Positions 1 to 10,409 are shown, counted from the first letter of the stretch. The stretch is 64,000 nucleotides of DNA from Rickettsiales endosymbiont of Stachyamoeba lipophora (GCF_003932735.1 NZ_CP033611.1:310001-374000); one strand, 5' to 3'. Translations and numbers: made by a program. Notes: generated from the letters alone by a model not told the origin.

Positions 1-31
1 TCTTAAATCAATCAACTGGGCAGCTCATTAA
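1..31 (+). CDS. iscS: Cysteine desulfurase IscS, 3' end only
   Basis: The first 31 bases hold the last nine codons of an open frame, reading LKSINWAAH and then TAA at 29-31. This resembles the C-terminal tail of IscS, the pyridoxal-phosphate cysteine desulfurase that supplies sulfur to IscU, and it sits directly before iscU, where iscS is expected. The rest of the gene lies outside the window, so the call rests on the tail and the gene order. Confidence 0.65.
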   Translation, partial: LKSINWAAH

Positions 32-45
32 TTAGGAGAAAAACT

Positions 46-435
46 ATGGCTTATAGCGATAAAGTTATCGATCACTACGAAAATCCAAGAAATGTAGGAT
101 CATTAGACAAAAATGATCTTAATGTAGGCACCGGCCTAGTAGGAGCCCCAGCTTGCGGAGACGTGATGAAACTGCAAATTAGGGTAACACAGGAAGGCAT
201 TATTGAAGAAGCTAAATTTAAAACTTTCGGCTGTGGTTCTGCAATTGCTTCAAGTTCACTTGCAACCGAATGGTTAAAAGGCAAAAGTATTGATGAAGCT
301 CAAGAGATTAAAAATACTGATATTGCTCAAGAGCTAGCATTGCCTCCGGTTAAAATTCACTGTTCAATCCTCGCGGAAGATGCAATTAAGGCTGCAATCA
401 ACGACTATCAACAAAAAAAGCAACAAGATAAATAA
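46..435 (+). CDS. iscU: Iron-sulfur cluster scaffold protein IscU
   Basis: IscU is the scaffold on which [2Fe-2S] clusters are built from iron and IscS-derived sulfur before transfer by HscA/HscB. The 129-residue product has the normal length and keeps the three ligand cysteines Cys37, Cys63 and Cys106, Asp39 after Cys37, and the LPPVK motif (99-103) recognised by HscA. A strong AGGAG at 34-38 sits seven bases before the ATG. It is the first complete gene of a tightly packed isc operon; iscA follows after six bases. Nothing is unusual in it. Confidence 0.97.
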   Translation: MAYSDKVIDHYENPRNVGSLDKNDLNVGTGLVGAPACGDVMKLQIRVTQEGIIEEAKFKTFGCGSAIASSSLATEWLKGKSIDEAQEIKNTDIAQELALPPVKIHCSILAEDAIKAAINDYQQKKQQDK

Positions 436-441
436 TTAGCA

Positions 442-777
442 ATGACCCGCAATATTATCACCATCTCAGATAAAGCAATAACTCGCATCAATGAATTAAT
501 TGAACAGCGCGGGAAGGAAACCCCTGGCATTCGAGTAGGCATTAAGTCCGGCGGATGTTCAGGGCTGGCTTATATTGTAGAATATGCAGATACAATTGAA
601 CCAACCGACATTGTGGTAATTCAAGATGATGTGAAAGTAGTTATTGATCCTAAGGCTGAATTATTTTTAATCGGCACTACTATGGATTATATGGAAGAAA
701 AATTTAAGTCCGGCTTCGTGTTTGTTAATCCGAATGCCAAGGGACAATGTGGTTGCGGAGAATCTTTCCATACATAA
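442..777 (+). CDS. iscA: Iron-sulfur assembly protein IscA
   Basis: This A-type carrier accepts iron or clusters and passes them to target apoproteins. The 111-residue product has the full HesB/IscA fold length and the three conserved cysteines, Cys39 in SGGCSG and Cys103/Cys105 in the C-terminal CGCGESF motif. It lies between iscU and hscB in the usual isc order, with spacers under ten bases, so it is probably part of the same transcript. The neighbourhood favours IscA over ErpA or SufA, which have the same motifs. Confidence 0.93.
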   Translation: MTRNIITISDKAITRINELIEQRGKETPGIRVGIKSGGCSGLAYIVEYADTIEPTDIVVIQDDVKVVIDPKAELFLIGTTMDYMEEKFKSGFVFVNPNAKGQCGCGESFHT

Positions 778-786
778 GAAGTTAAT

Positions 787-1284
787 ATGCAATATAATAA
801 TTATTTTGAAATTTTTGGACTTAACCCTGAATTTAATGTTGATACGGACAACTTACACAATGAGTATCTAAAGTTACAGGAAAGATACCATCCAGATAAA
901 AATTCAGATCTGAACTCTGCTAGTTTTATTTTAGATATAAATAAAGCTTATAAAATTTTAAAAGACGAAGTTTCACGCGCTCTTTACTTATTAACTATGC
1001 ATAATATCTTTATTAGCGATGAAGCCAGTAGAATTAAACCTTCTCAACTGTTAGTACTAGAGATATTAGAAATTAAGGAAACAATTTACTCACTAGGCAG
1101 CTTAAGTGAACTTAAATTAGAAGAGCAAATTATCAAAAATAATTTAGCAGATTTTATTAAGCAATTTAGCACCTTTTATACCCAATATGACTTATTTAAT
1201 GCCACTGAAGTTGCTTTAAAAATGCAATATTATAAAAAGATATTAGAAGATATAAAAATTTGTAAGCAAAAATTATTAGATTAA
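787..1284 (+). CDS. hscB: Co-chaperone HscB, J-domain protein
   Basis: HscB is the J-type co-chaperone that brings IscU to HscA and stimulates its ATPase during cluster transfer. The 165-residue protein starts with a J domain carrying HPD at 35-37 in ERYHPDKN, followed by a helical C-terminal domain that in this family binds IscU. Its length is close to that of E. coli HscB (171). It lies between iscA and hscA, four bases upstream of the latter. The C-terminal half is divergent, as is usual in AT-rich intracellular bacteria. Confidence 0.93.
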   Translation: MQYNNYFEIFGLNPEFNVDTDNLHNEYLKLQERYHPDKNSDLNSASFILDINKAYKILKDEVSRALYLLTMHNIFISDEASRIKPSQLLVLEILEIKETIYSLGSLSELKLEEQIIKNNLADFIKQFSTFYTQYDLFNATEVALKMQYYKKILEDIKICKQKLLD

Positions 1285-1288
1285 CCTC

Positions 1289-3328
1289 ATGAAACTTTAT
1301 GAAATTTCAGAACCAGGCCGATCCCCCAATCCTCACCAAGATATGGCGAGCGATGTAATTGGCATAGATTTAGGCACCACCAATTCCCTAGTTGCTATTT
1401 TTACCAACAATACTGCCCAAATAATCTCTGATCAAAATGGTAACATCTTACCATCGGTAGTTCACTTTAATGAACAAGGTGATATTATTAGTACAAGTGA
1501 TGCTTTTATTACCGAGCATACTCAAATGATTTCTACAGAGTGGCAGGAGAAGAGCAATCTAGAAGCAGCAGCTACACAGCAATATTTGAGCATTGCAGGG
1601 TTTTCAACTTTGACTAACTCATCTTGTGAGAGCAACAGAGTATATAAAGTTAAATCTTTCAAAAGATTAATTGGTAAGAGTTTAGCTGAAACTAAAGCCC
1701 TTGCACTAGATAAATTTTTTAATTTAGATACACATTCTATAGATATTGCTCGTGTTAAAGTACAGGACAAAAGTTATTCTGCCATAGAACTATCCAGCAT
1801 TATTTTAAAGCAATTAAAAAACAAAGCTGAACAAGCTTTAGGCAAAAATATTACTAAAGCGGTAATTACAGTTCCTGCTTATTTTAATGATATTGAACGC
1901 CAAGCTACCAAAGAGGCTGCAATATTAGCAGGACTTGATGTAATGCGTTTAATCAACGAACCTACTGCAGCCGCACTTGCTTATGGGTTGGATCAAAAGG
2001 TTAGTGGTAATTATATTGTATATGATTTAGGTGGTGGTACTTTTGATATTTCCATTTTAGCTTTAAAAGAAAAAATATTTCATGTCATAGCTACCAAGGG
2101 AGATACCAACTTAGGCGGAGATGATTTTGATCACTTAATTGCCGGGTATTTAGCTAAAAAATATTCTATTACTTTAGGAAACAAGCAAGCCTTAGCAGTT
2201 GCTAGGAAGCTTAAAGAGACTCTTACTACGAACGACAATGCTCAAATTGATAATTATAAATTAACTACTCATGAGCTTGAGCAACTATCAAAGCCTTTGA
2301 TTAACAAAACCATTAAGCTACTATTACAAGCTATCAGCGATGCAAACTTAGAAGAAGAGCAAATTAATGGTATCATCCTAGTTGGCGGTTCAACTAGAAT
2401 GCCTATCATCCAACAGGCCTTAAAAGAAAATTTTGATATTACTATTTTAGATAATTTAAATCCTGATGAAATTGTAGCCAAGGGCGCTGCAATTCAAGCC
2501 CATAACCTAGCTTATGGTAGTGATAGCTTACTGATTGATGTAATTCCACTTTCAATTGGCATTGAACTTATGGGCGGAATTGTTGAGAGAATTATCCCTA
2601 GAAACAGCACCATTCCTGCAAGCTTTCATTATGAATATACCACTTATCAAGATGGCCAAACGGCAATGATCTTTAATATTGTACAGGGCGAAAGAGAATT
2701 AGCTCAAGATTGTAGGCTCTTAGGTAAATTTACTATTTCAGGCATTCCACCAATGAAAGCTGGTATGGCTAAAATTCAAGTTAAATTTGTAATTGATGCC
2801 GATGGAATCTTAACTGTTATTGCTACTGAAAAGAGCACAGGTAAATCACAAACTATTCATGTAAGCCCAGGACAAGGTTTACATAATGCTCAAATTCGAG
2901 AAATGCTTATTTCTTCCATTGAAAAAAGTGAGGAGGATTTTATCCAGCGCAAACTGATTGAGAGCAGGGTAGAAGCAGAAAGGGTTATCATGGCACTAGA
3001 ATCCATAATCAAAGAAGATATTGATTTGGTGAGTGAAAATGAAGCTAAACAAATTAAAGATCGTTTGACTATTTTAAAAAAAAGCATAATTTCTGCTGAC
3101 AGCGAACAAATAAGTGCTGATATGCAACAATTAGAAGAAGTAAGCGAAGTGTTAATTGAGCAAAAATTTTCCAAACAATTTGGTAAAGCTTTTAAAGGGA
3201 AATCTTTAGCGGAATTAAATAGATCTCTTTTGAATTCAAAAACAGCAAATCAAGTTCAAGGAGCATATGGAACGGAAACCCGCAATGGACATGCAGTACA
3301 TGAGGATCCGAACATCGGCGCAACATAG
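1289..3328 (+). CDS. hscA: Hsp70-type chaperone HscA for Fe-S transfer
   Basis: HscA is the specialised Hsp70 that, with HscB, releases clusters from IscU. The nucleotide-binding domain shows the phosphate-1 motif [10 protein letters not shown] (24-33), then [13 protein letters not shown] and [10 protein letters not shown]; a substrate-binding domain follows. At 679 residues it is about 60 longer than E. coli HscA (616). Some of this is the N-terminal extension [10 protein letters not shown], which resembles rickettsial HscA starts, and some is a C-terminal tail of roughly 50 residues that I do not recognise. Reading on past the TAG stop (3326-3328) the same frame stays open for 18 more codons to a TAA at 3383-3385. 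No start with a clear ribosome site was found nearer the ATPase domain. Confidence 0.95.
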   Translation: MKLYEISEPGRSPNPHQDMASDVIGIDLGTTNSLVAIFTNNTAQIISDQNGNILPSVVHFNEQGDIISTSDAFITEHTQMISTEWQEKSNLEAAATQQYLSIAGFSTLTNSSCESNRVYKVKSFKRLIGKSLAETKALALDKFFNLDTHSIDIARVKVQDKSYSAIELSSIILKQLKNKAEQALGKNITKAVITVPAYFNDIERQATKEAAILAGLDVMRLINEPTAAALAYGLDQKVSGNYIVYDLGGGTFDISILALKEKIFHVIATKGDTNLGGDDFDHLIAGYLAKKYSITLGNKQALAVARKLKETLTTNDNAQIDNYKLTTHELEQLSKPLINKTIKLLLQAISDANLEEEQINGIILVGGSTRMPIIQQALKENFDITILDNLNPDEIVAKGAAIQAHNLAYGSDSLLIDVIPLSIGIELMGGIVERIIPRNSTIPASFHYEYTTYQDGQTAMIFNIVQGERELAQDCRLLGKFTISGIPPMKAGMAKIQVKFVIDADGILTVIATEKSTGKSQTIHVSPGQGLHNAQIREMLISSIEKSEEDFIQRKLIESRVEAERVIMALESIIKEDIDLVSENEAKQIKDRLTILKKSIISADSEQISADMQQLEEVSEVLIEQKFSKQFGKAFKGKSLAELNRSLLNSKTANQVQGAYGTETRNGHAVHEDPNIGAT

Positions 3329-3434
3329 AAATTGGCCACTGAATTAGAGTTGCATAAGAAATCTAACGAGCTTACCTCTAAATAATATTTGACCAAATCA
3401 ATTAATTTTATAATCTTCATATCCAGGAGGAAAT

Positions 3435-3764
3435 ATGCCAAAAATTACTTTTGTAAATAGAGACGGTTCAGAAAAGACAGTTAATGCACCAGCTGGCCTT
3501 TCAATTTTAGAAGCAGCCCATCAAAACGATATTGATCTTGAAGGGGCATGTGAAGGCTCACTCGCTTGTTCAACTTGTCATGTTTATGTAGAAGAAACCT
3601 GGCTTAATAAGTTGGATGAAGCAACCGAAGATGAAGAAGACATGCTTGATTTAGCTTTTGGTTTAACCGAACAATCAAGACTTGGGTGCCAAATTATTTT
3701 AACTGAAGAGCTTGATGGTATTAAAGTTAAACTGCCACCTGCTACTCGTAATATTAGTGTATAA
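3435..3764 (+). CDS. fdx: [2Fe-2S] ferredoxin of the isc operon
   Basis: This adrenodoxin-type ferredoxin supplies electrons for cluster assembly. The 109-residue protein has the cluster ligands Cys39, Cys45, Cys48 and Cys85 in the C-x5-C-x2-C...C pattern, as [14 protein letters not shown] and RLGCQ. A near-consensus AGGAGG lies just before the ATG, the strongest ribosome site in this operon. There is a 106-base gap after hscA, the only appreciable spacer in the cluster. The family also serves other oxygenases, but the location assigns it to iron-sulfur assembly. Confidence 0.95.
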   Translation: MPKITFVNRDGSEKTVNAPAGLSILEAAHQNDIDLEGACEGSLACSTCHVYVEETWLNKLDEATEDEEDMLDLAFGLTEQSRLGCQIILTEELDGIKVKLPPATRNISV

Positions 3765-3767
3765 ATT

Positions 3768-4862
3768 ATGTCCAGAGCCAATATTGTAAGAATTTTTGCA
3801 TTAATTGCATTTTTAATTGTATCTTATTCATTAGTATGGATAGGTTTTACTTACTTACTAACCAAAGAAATAACTGATTATGCTATTAAACACGATATTG
3901 GCTTTAGTGAAATTAAAAAAGGTGGCTTTCCTTTCAAAGTTAAAATTGAAATAACTCGCCCCAATATTCCCCTGGCAGTCAAGCAGCAAGGTATTGCTAA
4001 AATTAAGTCTGATGAAAGCATTATTTTAGATACTAACTTGCTATTATCTAAAATAAATTACTTTCTACCCACCCATTTAACTTATGTTACAGCCAATGGT
4101 AATGAATATAATATCAATACTACTAACAGCTTTATAGGCATTACTTTTAGTAGGTCTTTAATTATAAATTATTTGGTGAATAGAAAAGATTTTAAAACTC
4201 AGGAATTTTATCAACTTTATCTAGCCAATTTGCATTTAGATTTAGCTCATATTAAAATTTACGAAGGTGGCATAGAGGATAAAAATTTACTCACCGAAGT
4301 TAATGGCCTATTACTGAACTATCAACAAACTACCAATATTAAATTACCTGATAATTCTGAAGAATTTGTATCTATTGGTAAGGTTAATAGCACACTTAAA
4401 AAACTAGATTTCTTTAATCAACATAAAGACTTTTTAACCAGTAAGCTTAATCTAGATATTTTATTAAACAACCAACAAAAAACTGCTCTTGATATTAATA
4501 ATTCTTATATTGAGATTGCTGGAATCAAAATTGGCATTAAAGGAATTTACTACTTTAATACCAAAAATGGTGAAATGGATTTAAATTACCAGCTGACTTT
4601 AACTAATCCTGAAATTTTAAAAGAAAAACTTACCACTCGTTTAGGTTTTACTAGAGAACAAATCGAAAGGTTTTTAACGGATACAGCCTCAGAAGTTATT
4701 ACCGAAACAAAAGAGGATGATCAAAGCATAGTCCAAAAAGAAATAAGCTATCATTTTATTATCAAAAATCATGAAGTATCAGTTGGTAAGTTAAATATGC
4801 AACAAATACTTGCCTTAATGCTTCCTTTTATTATCTCCGAACAAATTTTGAAGTTAAAATAA
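3768..4862 (+). CDS. DUF2125-like membrane-anchored protein
   Basis: The 364-residue protein has one N-terminal hydrophobic segment (about residues 8-30) and a long, probably periplasmic region of alternating beta-type sequence. The layout, with an early helix followed by a GGFPFKVKIE motif, resembles the alphaproteobacterial DUF2125 family, whose function is unknown. It starts three bases after fdx and ends four bases before alaS, so it is probably co-transcribed. No catalytic motif is visible. The family call is from general pattern, not from a search. Confidence 0.6.
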   Translation: MSRANIVRIFALIAFLIVSYSLVWIGFTYLLTKEITDYAIKHDIGFSEIKKGGFPFKVKIEITRPNIPLAVKQQGIAKIKSDESIILDTNLLLSKINYFLPTHLTYVTANGNEYNINTTNSFIGITFSRSLIINYLVNRKDFKTQEFYQLYLANLHLDLAHIKIYEGGIEDKNLLTEVNGLLLNYQQTTNIKLPDNSEEFVSIGKVNSTLKKLDFFNQHKDFLTSKLNLDILLNNQQKTALDINNSYIEIAGIKIGIKGIYYFNTKNGEMDLNYQLTLTNPEILKEKLTTRLGFTREQIERFLTDTASEVITETKEDDQSIVQKEISYHFIIKNHEVSVGKLNMQQILALMLPFIISEQILKLK

Positions 4863-4866
4863 CCTT

Positions 4867-7494
4867 ATGAAAACTACTGATATTAGGAAAATTTTTTTAA
4901 ATTATTTTAAAAAAAATGAACATGAGATTGTTCAATCAAGCCCATTAATTCCTCATAATGACCCCAGCCTTATGTTTACTAGCGCAGGTATGGTTCAATT
5001 TAAAAATTTTTTTACAGGTATTGAGACTCCTAAATATAATAAAGCCTCTACAGCACAAAAATGTGTAAGAGCTGGTGGTAAACATAATGATTTAGAAAAT
5101 GTAGGATATACTGCCCGTCATCATACCTTTTTTGAAATGTTGGGCAATTTTTCTTTCGGGGATTATTTTAAAGAAAAAGCTATTTTTTATGCGTGGGATT
5201 TATTAGTTAATGAAATTAAACTTCCTAAAGAAAGATTATATTTTACCGTTTATCATACCGATGATGAGGCTTTTGAACTCTGGAAGAAACTAGGAGTGGA
5301 TCCTAGCCGTATCATTCGCATTGCAACTTCTGATAATTTTTGGTCAATGGGTGATACCGGTCCTTGTGGTCCTTGCTCTGAAATTTTTTATGATCATGGC
5401 GAAAGTTTAGAAGGTGGATTACCAGGAACTCCTACTGAAGGTGGCGATCGTTTTGTAGAAATTTGGAACTTAGTATTCATGCAATTTGAACAGCATAAAG
5501 ATGGTTCTCAAACTACCTTACCAAATCCAAGCATTGATACCGGCATGGGATTAGAGAGATTTGCTGCTGTATTACAAAATGTGCATGACAATTATGATAC
5601 TGATTTATTCAAAAATTTAATTAATGATACCCAGGAATTAATTGGCACTAAAATTACTAGTGATAACAAATCTTCCTTTAAGGTAATTGCTGATCATTTA
5701 AGATCAACCAGCTTTTTAATTGCAGACGGGGTCATGCCTTCCAATGAAGGACGTGGCTATGTGTTACGCAGGATTATAAGACGTGCAATGCGCCATGCTA
5801 ACTTTTTAGGTCATGCTAAGGAACCATTGCTTACCAAGCTAGTTTCTTCATTAATTCGGGAAATGGGTACAGCTTATCCAGAACTTGCTCGCGGTAATGA
5901 ATTAATCACTGAGACTTTAAAACTTGAAGAAAGTAAATTTCTTGAAACTCTTGATCGCGGTTTAAAATTATTAAATCAAGAAACTCACAATTTAAAAGCG
6001 AGCGACCCATTACCAGGCGAAGTGGCCTTTAAATTATATGATACTTATGGTTTTCCTCTTGATTTAACCTGCGATATTATGCGCAAAGAGCAACGTGAGG
6101 TAGATACTGCTAGATTTGATCAAGAGATGGAAAAACAAAAACAATTAGCACGCGCTTCATGGCAAGGATCAGGAGAACAAGCTACAGAAAATCTCTGGTT
6201 TGATTTACATGACAAATTAGGTACTACTGAGTTTTTAGGTTATACCCTTACTGAATCACAGGCTAAAATATTAGCAATCATTAACAAAGGCCAAGAGACT
6301 CATGCTTTAAATGAAATAGGAGCAGAGTTTCAATTTATTACTAACCAAACTCCTTTTTATGGTGAATCCGGCGGCCAAGCTGGTGATGTAGGACTTGCGT
6401 TAAATGATCAAGCTGAAATTGAAATTATTGGCACTAAAAAACAATTGAATAAACTCATAGTCCATCAAGCTATTTTAAAATCAGGCATAATTAGTATTGG
6501 CGATGAAATTAAATTAGCAGTCAATACTGAAAGACGAGATAATTTACGTAAGAACCACTCAGCCACTCATGTATTACATGCAGCACTTAGAAAAATTTTA
6601 GGTAATCATGTAACACAAAAAGGCTCATTAGTAGCAGAAGACCGCTTACGTTTTGATTTTAGTCATCACAAATCAATTTCAAAACAAGAGTTAGAACAAA
6701 TTGAATTTAAGGTAAATCAGATTATCTTAAACAATTCATTGGTCAACACTCAAGTTATGAATACCGAAGAAGCTGTCCAAAAAGGTGCGATGGCATTATT
6801 TGGTGAGAAATATGATGATCAGGTACGGGTAGTATCAATGGGTAGTGATCATGAAAATGATCACTATTCAACTGAATTATGCGGTGGTACCCACGTACAT
6901 TCCACTGGTGAGATTGGCTTATTTAAAATAACTAGCGAATCATCAATCGCTTCAGGGATTAGAAGAATTGAAGCAGTAACTGGTATTAATGCATTACAAT
7001 TTGTACAGCATCAAAGCAAGCTACTTGAGCAAACTTCTAACAATCTAAAAGTTCCTACTGACCAAATAACTAGTAAAATCAATAGCTTACAGGACGAAAT
7101 TAAGATTCAGCAAAAACAAATTATAAGCCTACAAAAAGAAGTTTTAACTTTTTTGAGCCAAGCTACCAAGCAAGTGGGATCTTATAAAATTCTTGCGGCA
7201 ATCGTTGATAAGTTTGATGCTAAAGAGCTTAGAAAATGGGCAGAACAAATTGAGGCAACTCCAATAGATTTAAGTATTGTCATTAATACAGCTGATGAAA
7301 AAATGTCCATTTTAGTTAGTACGGCACACTCAAGCTTAAATGCTAAAAATATCGCAGAAGAGTTGATTAAAGAGTTCGGAGGGTCCGGCTGCGGAGGAGA
7401 TGTAAAACTTGCTCAAGGTGGATTTTCTAAAACTAATAAAATAAATGAGCTCGACAAATTACTCGAAAAGATATTAAATAGAATTGCAACGTAA
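4867..7494 (+). CDS. alaS: Alanyl-tRNA synthetase
   Basis: AlaRS charges tRNA-Ala and edits mischarged serine and glycine. The 875-residue length matches the E. coli enzyme (876). The catalytic core begins with TSAGMVQFKNFFTG and RAGGKHNDLENVG (about residue 70); the editing domain has the zinc site HSATHVLH (about 564) and CGGTHV (about 671); and the C-Ala oligomerisation domain ends in GGSGCGGDVKLAQGG. All parts are present and intact. The last codons overlap the TTG start of comEC by 11 bases. Confidence 0.98.
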   Translation: MKTTDIRKIFLNYFKKNEHEIVQSSPLIPHNDPSLMFTSAGMVQFKNFFTGIETPKYNKASTAQKCVRAGGKHNDLENVGYTARHHTFFEMLGNFSFGDYFKEKAIFYAWDLLVNEIKLPKERLYFTVYHTDDEAFELWKKLGVDPSRIIRIATSDNFWSMGDTGPCGPCSEIFYDHGESLEGGLPGTPTEGGDRFVEIWNLVFMQFEQHKDGSQTTLPNPSIDTGMGLERFAAVLQNVHDNYDTDLFKNLINDTQELIGTKITSDNKSSFKVIADHLRSTSFLIADGVMPSNEGRGYVLRRIIRRAMRHANFLGHAKEPLLTKLVSSLIREMGTAYPELARGNELITETLKLEESKFLETLDRGLKLLNQETHNLKASDPLPGEVAFKLYDTYGFPLDLTCDIMRKEQREVDTARFDQEMEKQKQLARASWQGSGEQATENLWFDLHDKLGTTEFLGYTLTESQAKILAIINKGQETHALNEIGAEFQFITNQTPFYGESGGQAGDVGLALNDQAEIEIIGTKKQLNKLIVHQAILKSGIISIGDEIKLAVNTERRDNLRKNHSATHVLHAALRKILGNHVTQKGSLVAEDRLRFDFSHHKSISKQELEQIEFKVNQIILNNSLVNTQVMNTEEAVQKGAMALFGEKYDDQVRVVSMGSDHENDHYSTELCGGTHVHSTGEIGLFKITSESSIASGIRRIEAVTGINALQFVQHQSKLLEQTSNNLKVPTDQITSKINSLQDEIKIQQKQIISLQKEVLTFLSQATKQVGSYKILAAIVDKFDAKELRKWAEQIEATPIDLSIVINTADEKMSILVSTAHSSLNAKNIAEELIKEFGGSGCGGDVKLAQGGFSKTNKINELDKLLEKILNRIAT

Positions 7495-9520
7495 GTTGTT
7501 TAAGTTCCTCAACCAACAGTACTGGCGTTTAGACAAACTTTTAACTCATGAATATCATCAATTGGTTTTGTGGGTGCCAGTACTGTTAGGGGTGGGTAAT
7601 ATTATTTACCTTTCTCTCTCCTTTGAACCAAATTTTTTTTTCTGCTCCTTTTTACTTCTCTTATGGATCTTACTGATTACCATTAAGCTTTTTATAAAAA
7701 AACAATCCTTATTATTTTCAGTCATTATTTACTCATTGCTTGTGATCATAGCAGGAGTTTTAAATACTAAATTTCATACTGAACTTAAAAGAGGTGAAAA
7801 ATTATATAAAGAAGTTCGATATACTCAAATTACTGGTACGATTGAAAAGCTTAATTTTTTGCCTAAAGGCTGCAAAATCACTTTAACTAACCCGCTAATC
7901 ACTAAAAGGCCTAAATTAAAATTTACACGCATTAAAATTACAGCTAAAAATTGCAACCCTAAACAGCTTAATATTAGTGATACTATCAGTTTTTACGGTT
8001 ATTTAGGTCCTGTACCAGCCAGTCATTTTCCAGGGCTATATGATTACCGCATTACTGCTTATTTTGAGCAGATTGCAGCCACGGGCTACACGCTTTCTAA
8101 AATTGAAACTATAGCAAAAAATGCTGATAAATCATTGATTGATAAGCTACGCTCCTTTATTACCATACAATTTATAGATAATCTTTCTCATAAAAGCGCA
8201 AGCATTGCAACAGCTCTTATTATTGGTGAAACCAGCCTCATTACCAAAGAGGTGACCGAGCAAATCCGCATCTCAGGTCTTGCCCATATGCTAGCGGTGT
8301 CAGGCATGCATGTAAGCCTGGTAACTTTAATATGTTTTATAACTATTCGGTTTGTAGGAATTATTCTATTGCCTAATTACGCTCAAATTTATGATTTTAA
8401 AAAGATAGCCGCTGGCATGTCAATTATTGCTAGTTTTATTTATCTATTATTATCAGGTGCTCATGTTGCTGCGGTGCGCGCGTTTATAATGTCATTAATT
8501 ATCATGATTGGGATTATTTTTATTAGGCAAGTAACACCCATGAGAACTTTATCATTTGCAGCAATTATTATCTTGGTTTTAAACCCTCATGTAATATATC
8601 AACCCAGCTTTCAAATGTCATTTAGTGCAGTTTTAGGCCTTATTAGCTTATGTAAATTTTATGTCAAATATCTCCAACCAAAATTTACTACTTTAAATTT
8701 TATAAAAAAATTTATTCTTTATAGTATCGGCATCATTTCCAGTTCGATTATTGCTACTCTTTACACTCTTCCCTTTACTTTATACCATTTTGGTAATTTT
8801 GCGCCACTTGGAGTTATAGCTAACTTATTGGCTATACCGGTGTTATCATTTTTAGTCATGCCACTCCTAATTTTATGGTTATTTTTATTACCTTTAAATC
8901 TCCATAGTTTAATTAACCTCCCCTTAGATCTAGGTATTAATTTAATTGCTACTATTGCGGCCCAGGTAAGCGCGCTCAATTTTGATAATCTTACCATAAG
9001 ATTAAACTCGCCTTATCTGTTATCAATGATTACCTTAGGATTAATTTGGTTTAGCTTCTGGAATGGACAAAAACGGTGGTTAGGAATTATATTGATAATA
9101 CTTAGTATAGGAGGATCTAAGCTAATTACCCCTCCAGCAATTATTATTGATACAGTCCAACATAATTTAATTATCCTTAATCAAGAGAGTAATGAAAGCT
9201 TAGTTTCCAATCTTCACCTTAATAGAATTTATAAGGAACAACTTAAAAAAGTAACTTTAACCAATCATATTGCTTTACTGCCCAGTTATTTTCAAAACGA
9301 GTTAATTCAATGTGATAGTATGGGTTGCATAGTGAATTGCAAGGGACAACAAAATATACCAGTAATTTTTGATCCCATACTCACTTTACAGTTAAACAAT
9401 AAAGTTAATTTATTCATTTTGTTGACAAGTTATGATTATAAAAATAACATAAATAATAAGGAACTCAAAAATTGTAATATTATGCTTGTTTTGCCAACGC
9501 ATAACAGGCCATGGCATTAG
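7484..9520 (+). CDS. comEC: ComEC/Rec2-type competence channel protein
   Basis: ComEC forms the inner-membrane channel through which single-stranded DNA enters during natural transformation. The 678-residue protein has several N-terminal membrane segments, a DUF4131-like domain, and the Competence domain core HMLAVSGMHVSL at about 267-280 followed by many helices. The C-terminal 170 residues show no metallo-beta-lactamase HxHxDH motif, so the nuclease-like domain of long ComEC proteins is absent or degenerate. The start is a TTG (7484) inside the last codons of alaS. A prepilin-like gene follows directly, which supports a DNA-uptake role, although ComEC alone does not prove competence. Confidence 0.88.
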   Translation: MQRKLFKFLNQQYWRLDKLLTHEYHQLVLWVPVLLGVGNIIYLSLSFEPNFFFCSFLLLLWILLITIKLFIKKQSLLFSVIIYSLLVIIAGVLNTKFHTELKRGEKLYKEVRYTQITGTIEKLNFLPKGCKITLTNPLITKRPKLKFTRIKITAKNCNPKQLNISDTISFYGYLGPVPASHFPGLYDYRITAYFEQIAATGYTLSKIETIAKNADKSLIDKLRSFITIQFIDNLSHKSASIATALIIGETSLITKEVTEQIRISGLAHMLAVSGMHVSLVTLICFITIRFVGIILLPNYAQIYDFKKIAAGMSIIASFIYLLLSGAHVAAVRAFIMSLIIMIGIIFIRQVTPMRTLSFAAIIILVLNPHVIYQPSFQMSFSAVLGLISLCKFYVKYLQPKFTTLNFIKKFILYSIGIISSSIIATLYTLPFTLYHFGNFAPLGVIANLLAIPVLSFLVMPLLILWLFLLPLNLHSLINLPLDLGINLIATIAAQVSALNFDNLTIRLNSPYLLSMITLGLIWFSFWNGQKRWLGIILIILSIGGSKLITPPAIIIDTVQHNLIILNQESNESLVSNLHLNRIYKEQLKKVTLTNHIALLPSYFQNELIQCDSMGCIVNCKGQQNIPVIFDPILTLQLNNKVNLFILLTSYDYKNNINNKELKNCNIMLVLPTHNRPWH

Positions 9521-9528
9521 AGGATAAA

Positions 9529-10338
9529 ATGACTCAACAAAAATTAATTCATAAGAAATCTTTAAAAGCATTCACTTTAGTAGAACTAGCCATAGTATTA
9601 GTAATTATTGGTCTGATCATAGGTGGGGTGTTAGCCGGCCAAGATCTTATACGGCAAGCTGAGATTAGCGCCACTGTGAGACAAATGCAAAGTTTTAGCA
9701 CAGCTACCGCCACTTTCCGTACCAAATATAACGCCTTTCCAGGAGACATGGTTTATGATCTTGCCGCTTCTTTTGGTTTTAATACTACCAATATGAATGG
9801 CGCTACTGGTTTTAGGGATGGTAACTACATCTTGACTGATAATACCGGTGGTTATGGAGCTCAAGGTGAAAATCTGCTTTTTTGGCGTGATTTAAGAGAT
9901 GCACAATTAATTAGCGAACTTACTGATGCAGGAGCTGTTGATTATTCATCTATTACTGCTAGCAATACCACTGCTTTAAATAGCTATTTACCAGCTGCTA
10001 AGCTCGGTAGAAATAATTATTTTATAGTATATGGTGATACAGTAACTGGCATGAATTATATACAGATAGCACGTATACTAGGAATTGCAGGTAGCTCTTA
10101 TACTTCATTTGCCGTAGGTATAAATAGCACCCAGGCATATAATATCGATCTCAAACTTGATGATGGTAGACCAAATACAGGCATAGTAACTGCATATATA
10201 GGCACTGCTCCTAATAATACTCCGACAACTACCTCTGCTGGTCTCTGTGCATCAGCAACTACTAATACTGCTACTTATATTAGTAATATTTCTGATGCTG
10301 GCGTACCAACTTGTTCATTAAAAATTAGAATGGATTAA
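9529..10338 (+). CDS. Type IV prepilin-like protein
   Basis: The protein (269 residues from this start) has a classic prepilin leader: a short basic segment, then KSLKA/FTLVELAIVLVIIG with Glu at +5 and a hydrophobic helix, followed by a globular pilin domain with the FPGD motif seen in many such proteins. The residue before the cleavage site is Ala rather than the usual Gly. I chose the ATG at 9529 because AGAGG (9519-9523) lies five bases upstream; an in-frame ATG at 9511 would add six residues before the leader. It follows comEC by eight bases, which suggests a DNA-uptake pseudopilus or an adhesive pilus. Other pilus genes are not in the window. Confidence 0.85.
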   Translation: MTQQKLIHKKSLKAFTLVELAIVLVIIGLIIGGVLAGQDLIRQAEISATVRQMQSFSTATATFRTKYNAFPGDMVYDLAASFGFNTTNMNGATGFRDGNYILTDNTGGYGAQGENLLFWRDLRDAQLISELTDAGAVDYSSITASNTTALNSYLPAAKLGRNNYFIVYGDTVTGMNYIQIARILGIAGSSYTSFAVGINSTQAYNIDLKLDDGRPNTGIVTAYIGTAPNNTPTTTSAGLCASATTNTATYISNISDAGVPTCSLKIRMD

Positions 10339-10367
10339 TAAATATTCTTTCACTTTCTGATGTTTCT

Positions 10368-10407
10368 AAAGAATAATAGCTACCTTAATAGGTAGCTATT
10401 ATTCTTT
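10368..10407 (+). terminator. Perfect 17-bp hairpin after the prepilin gene
   Basis: Two perfectly complementary 17-base arms (10368-10384 and 10391-10407) flank a six-base TTAATA loop, 29 bases after the prepilin stop codon. There is no long T run after it, so it is a terminator-like or RNA-stabilising hairpin rather than a textbook intrinsic terminator. Confidence 0.6.
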
Positions 10408-10409
10408 GT

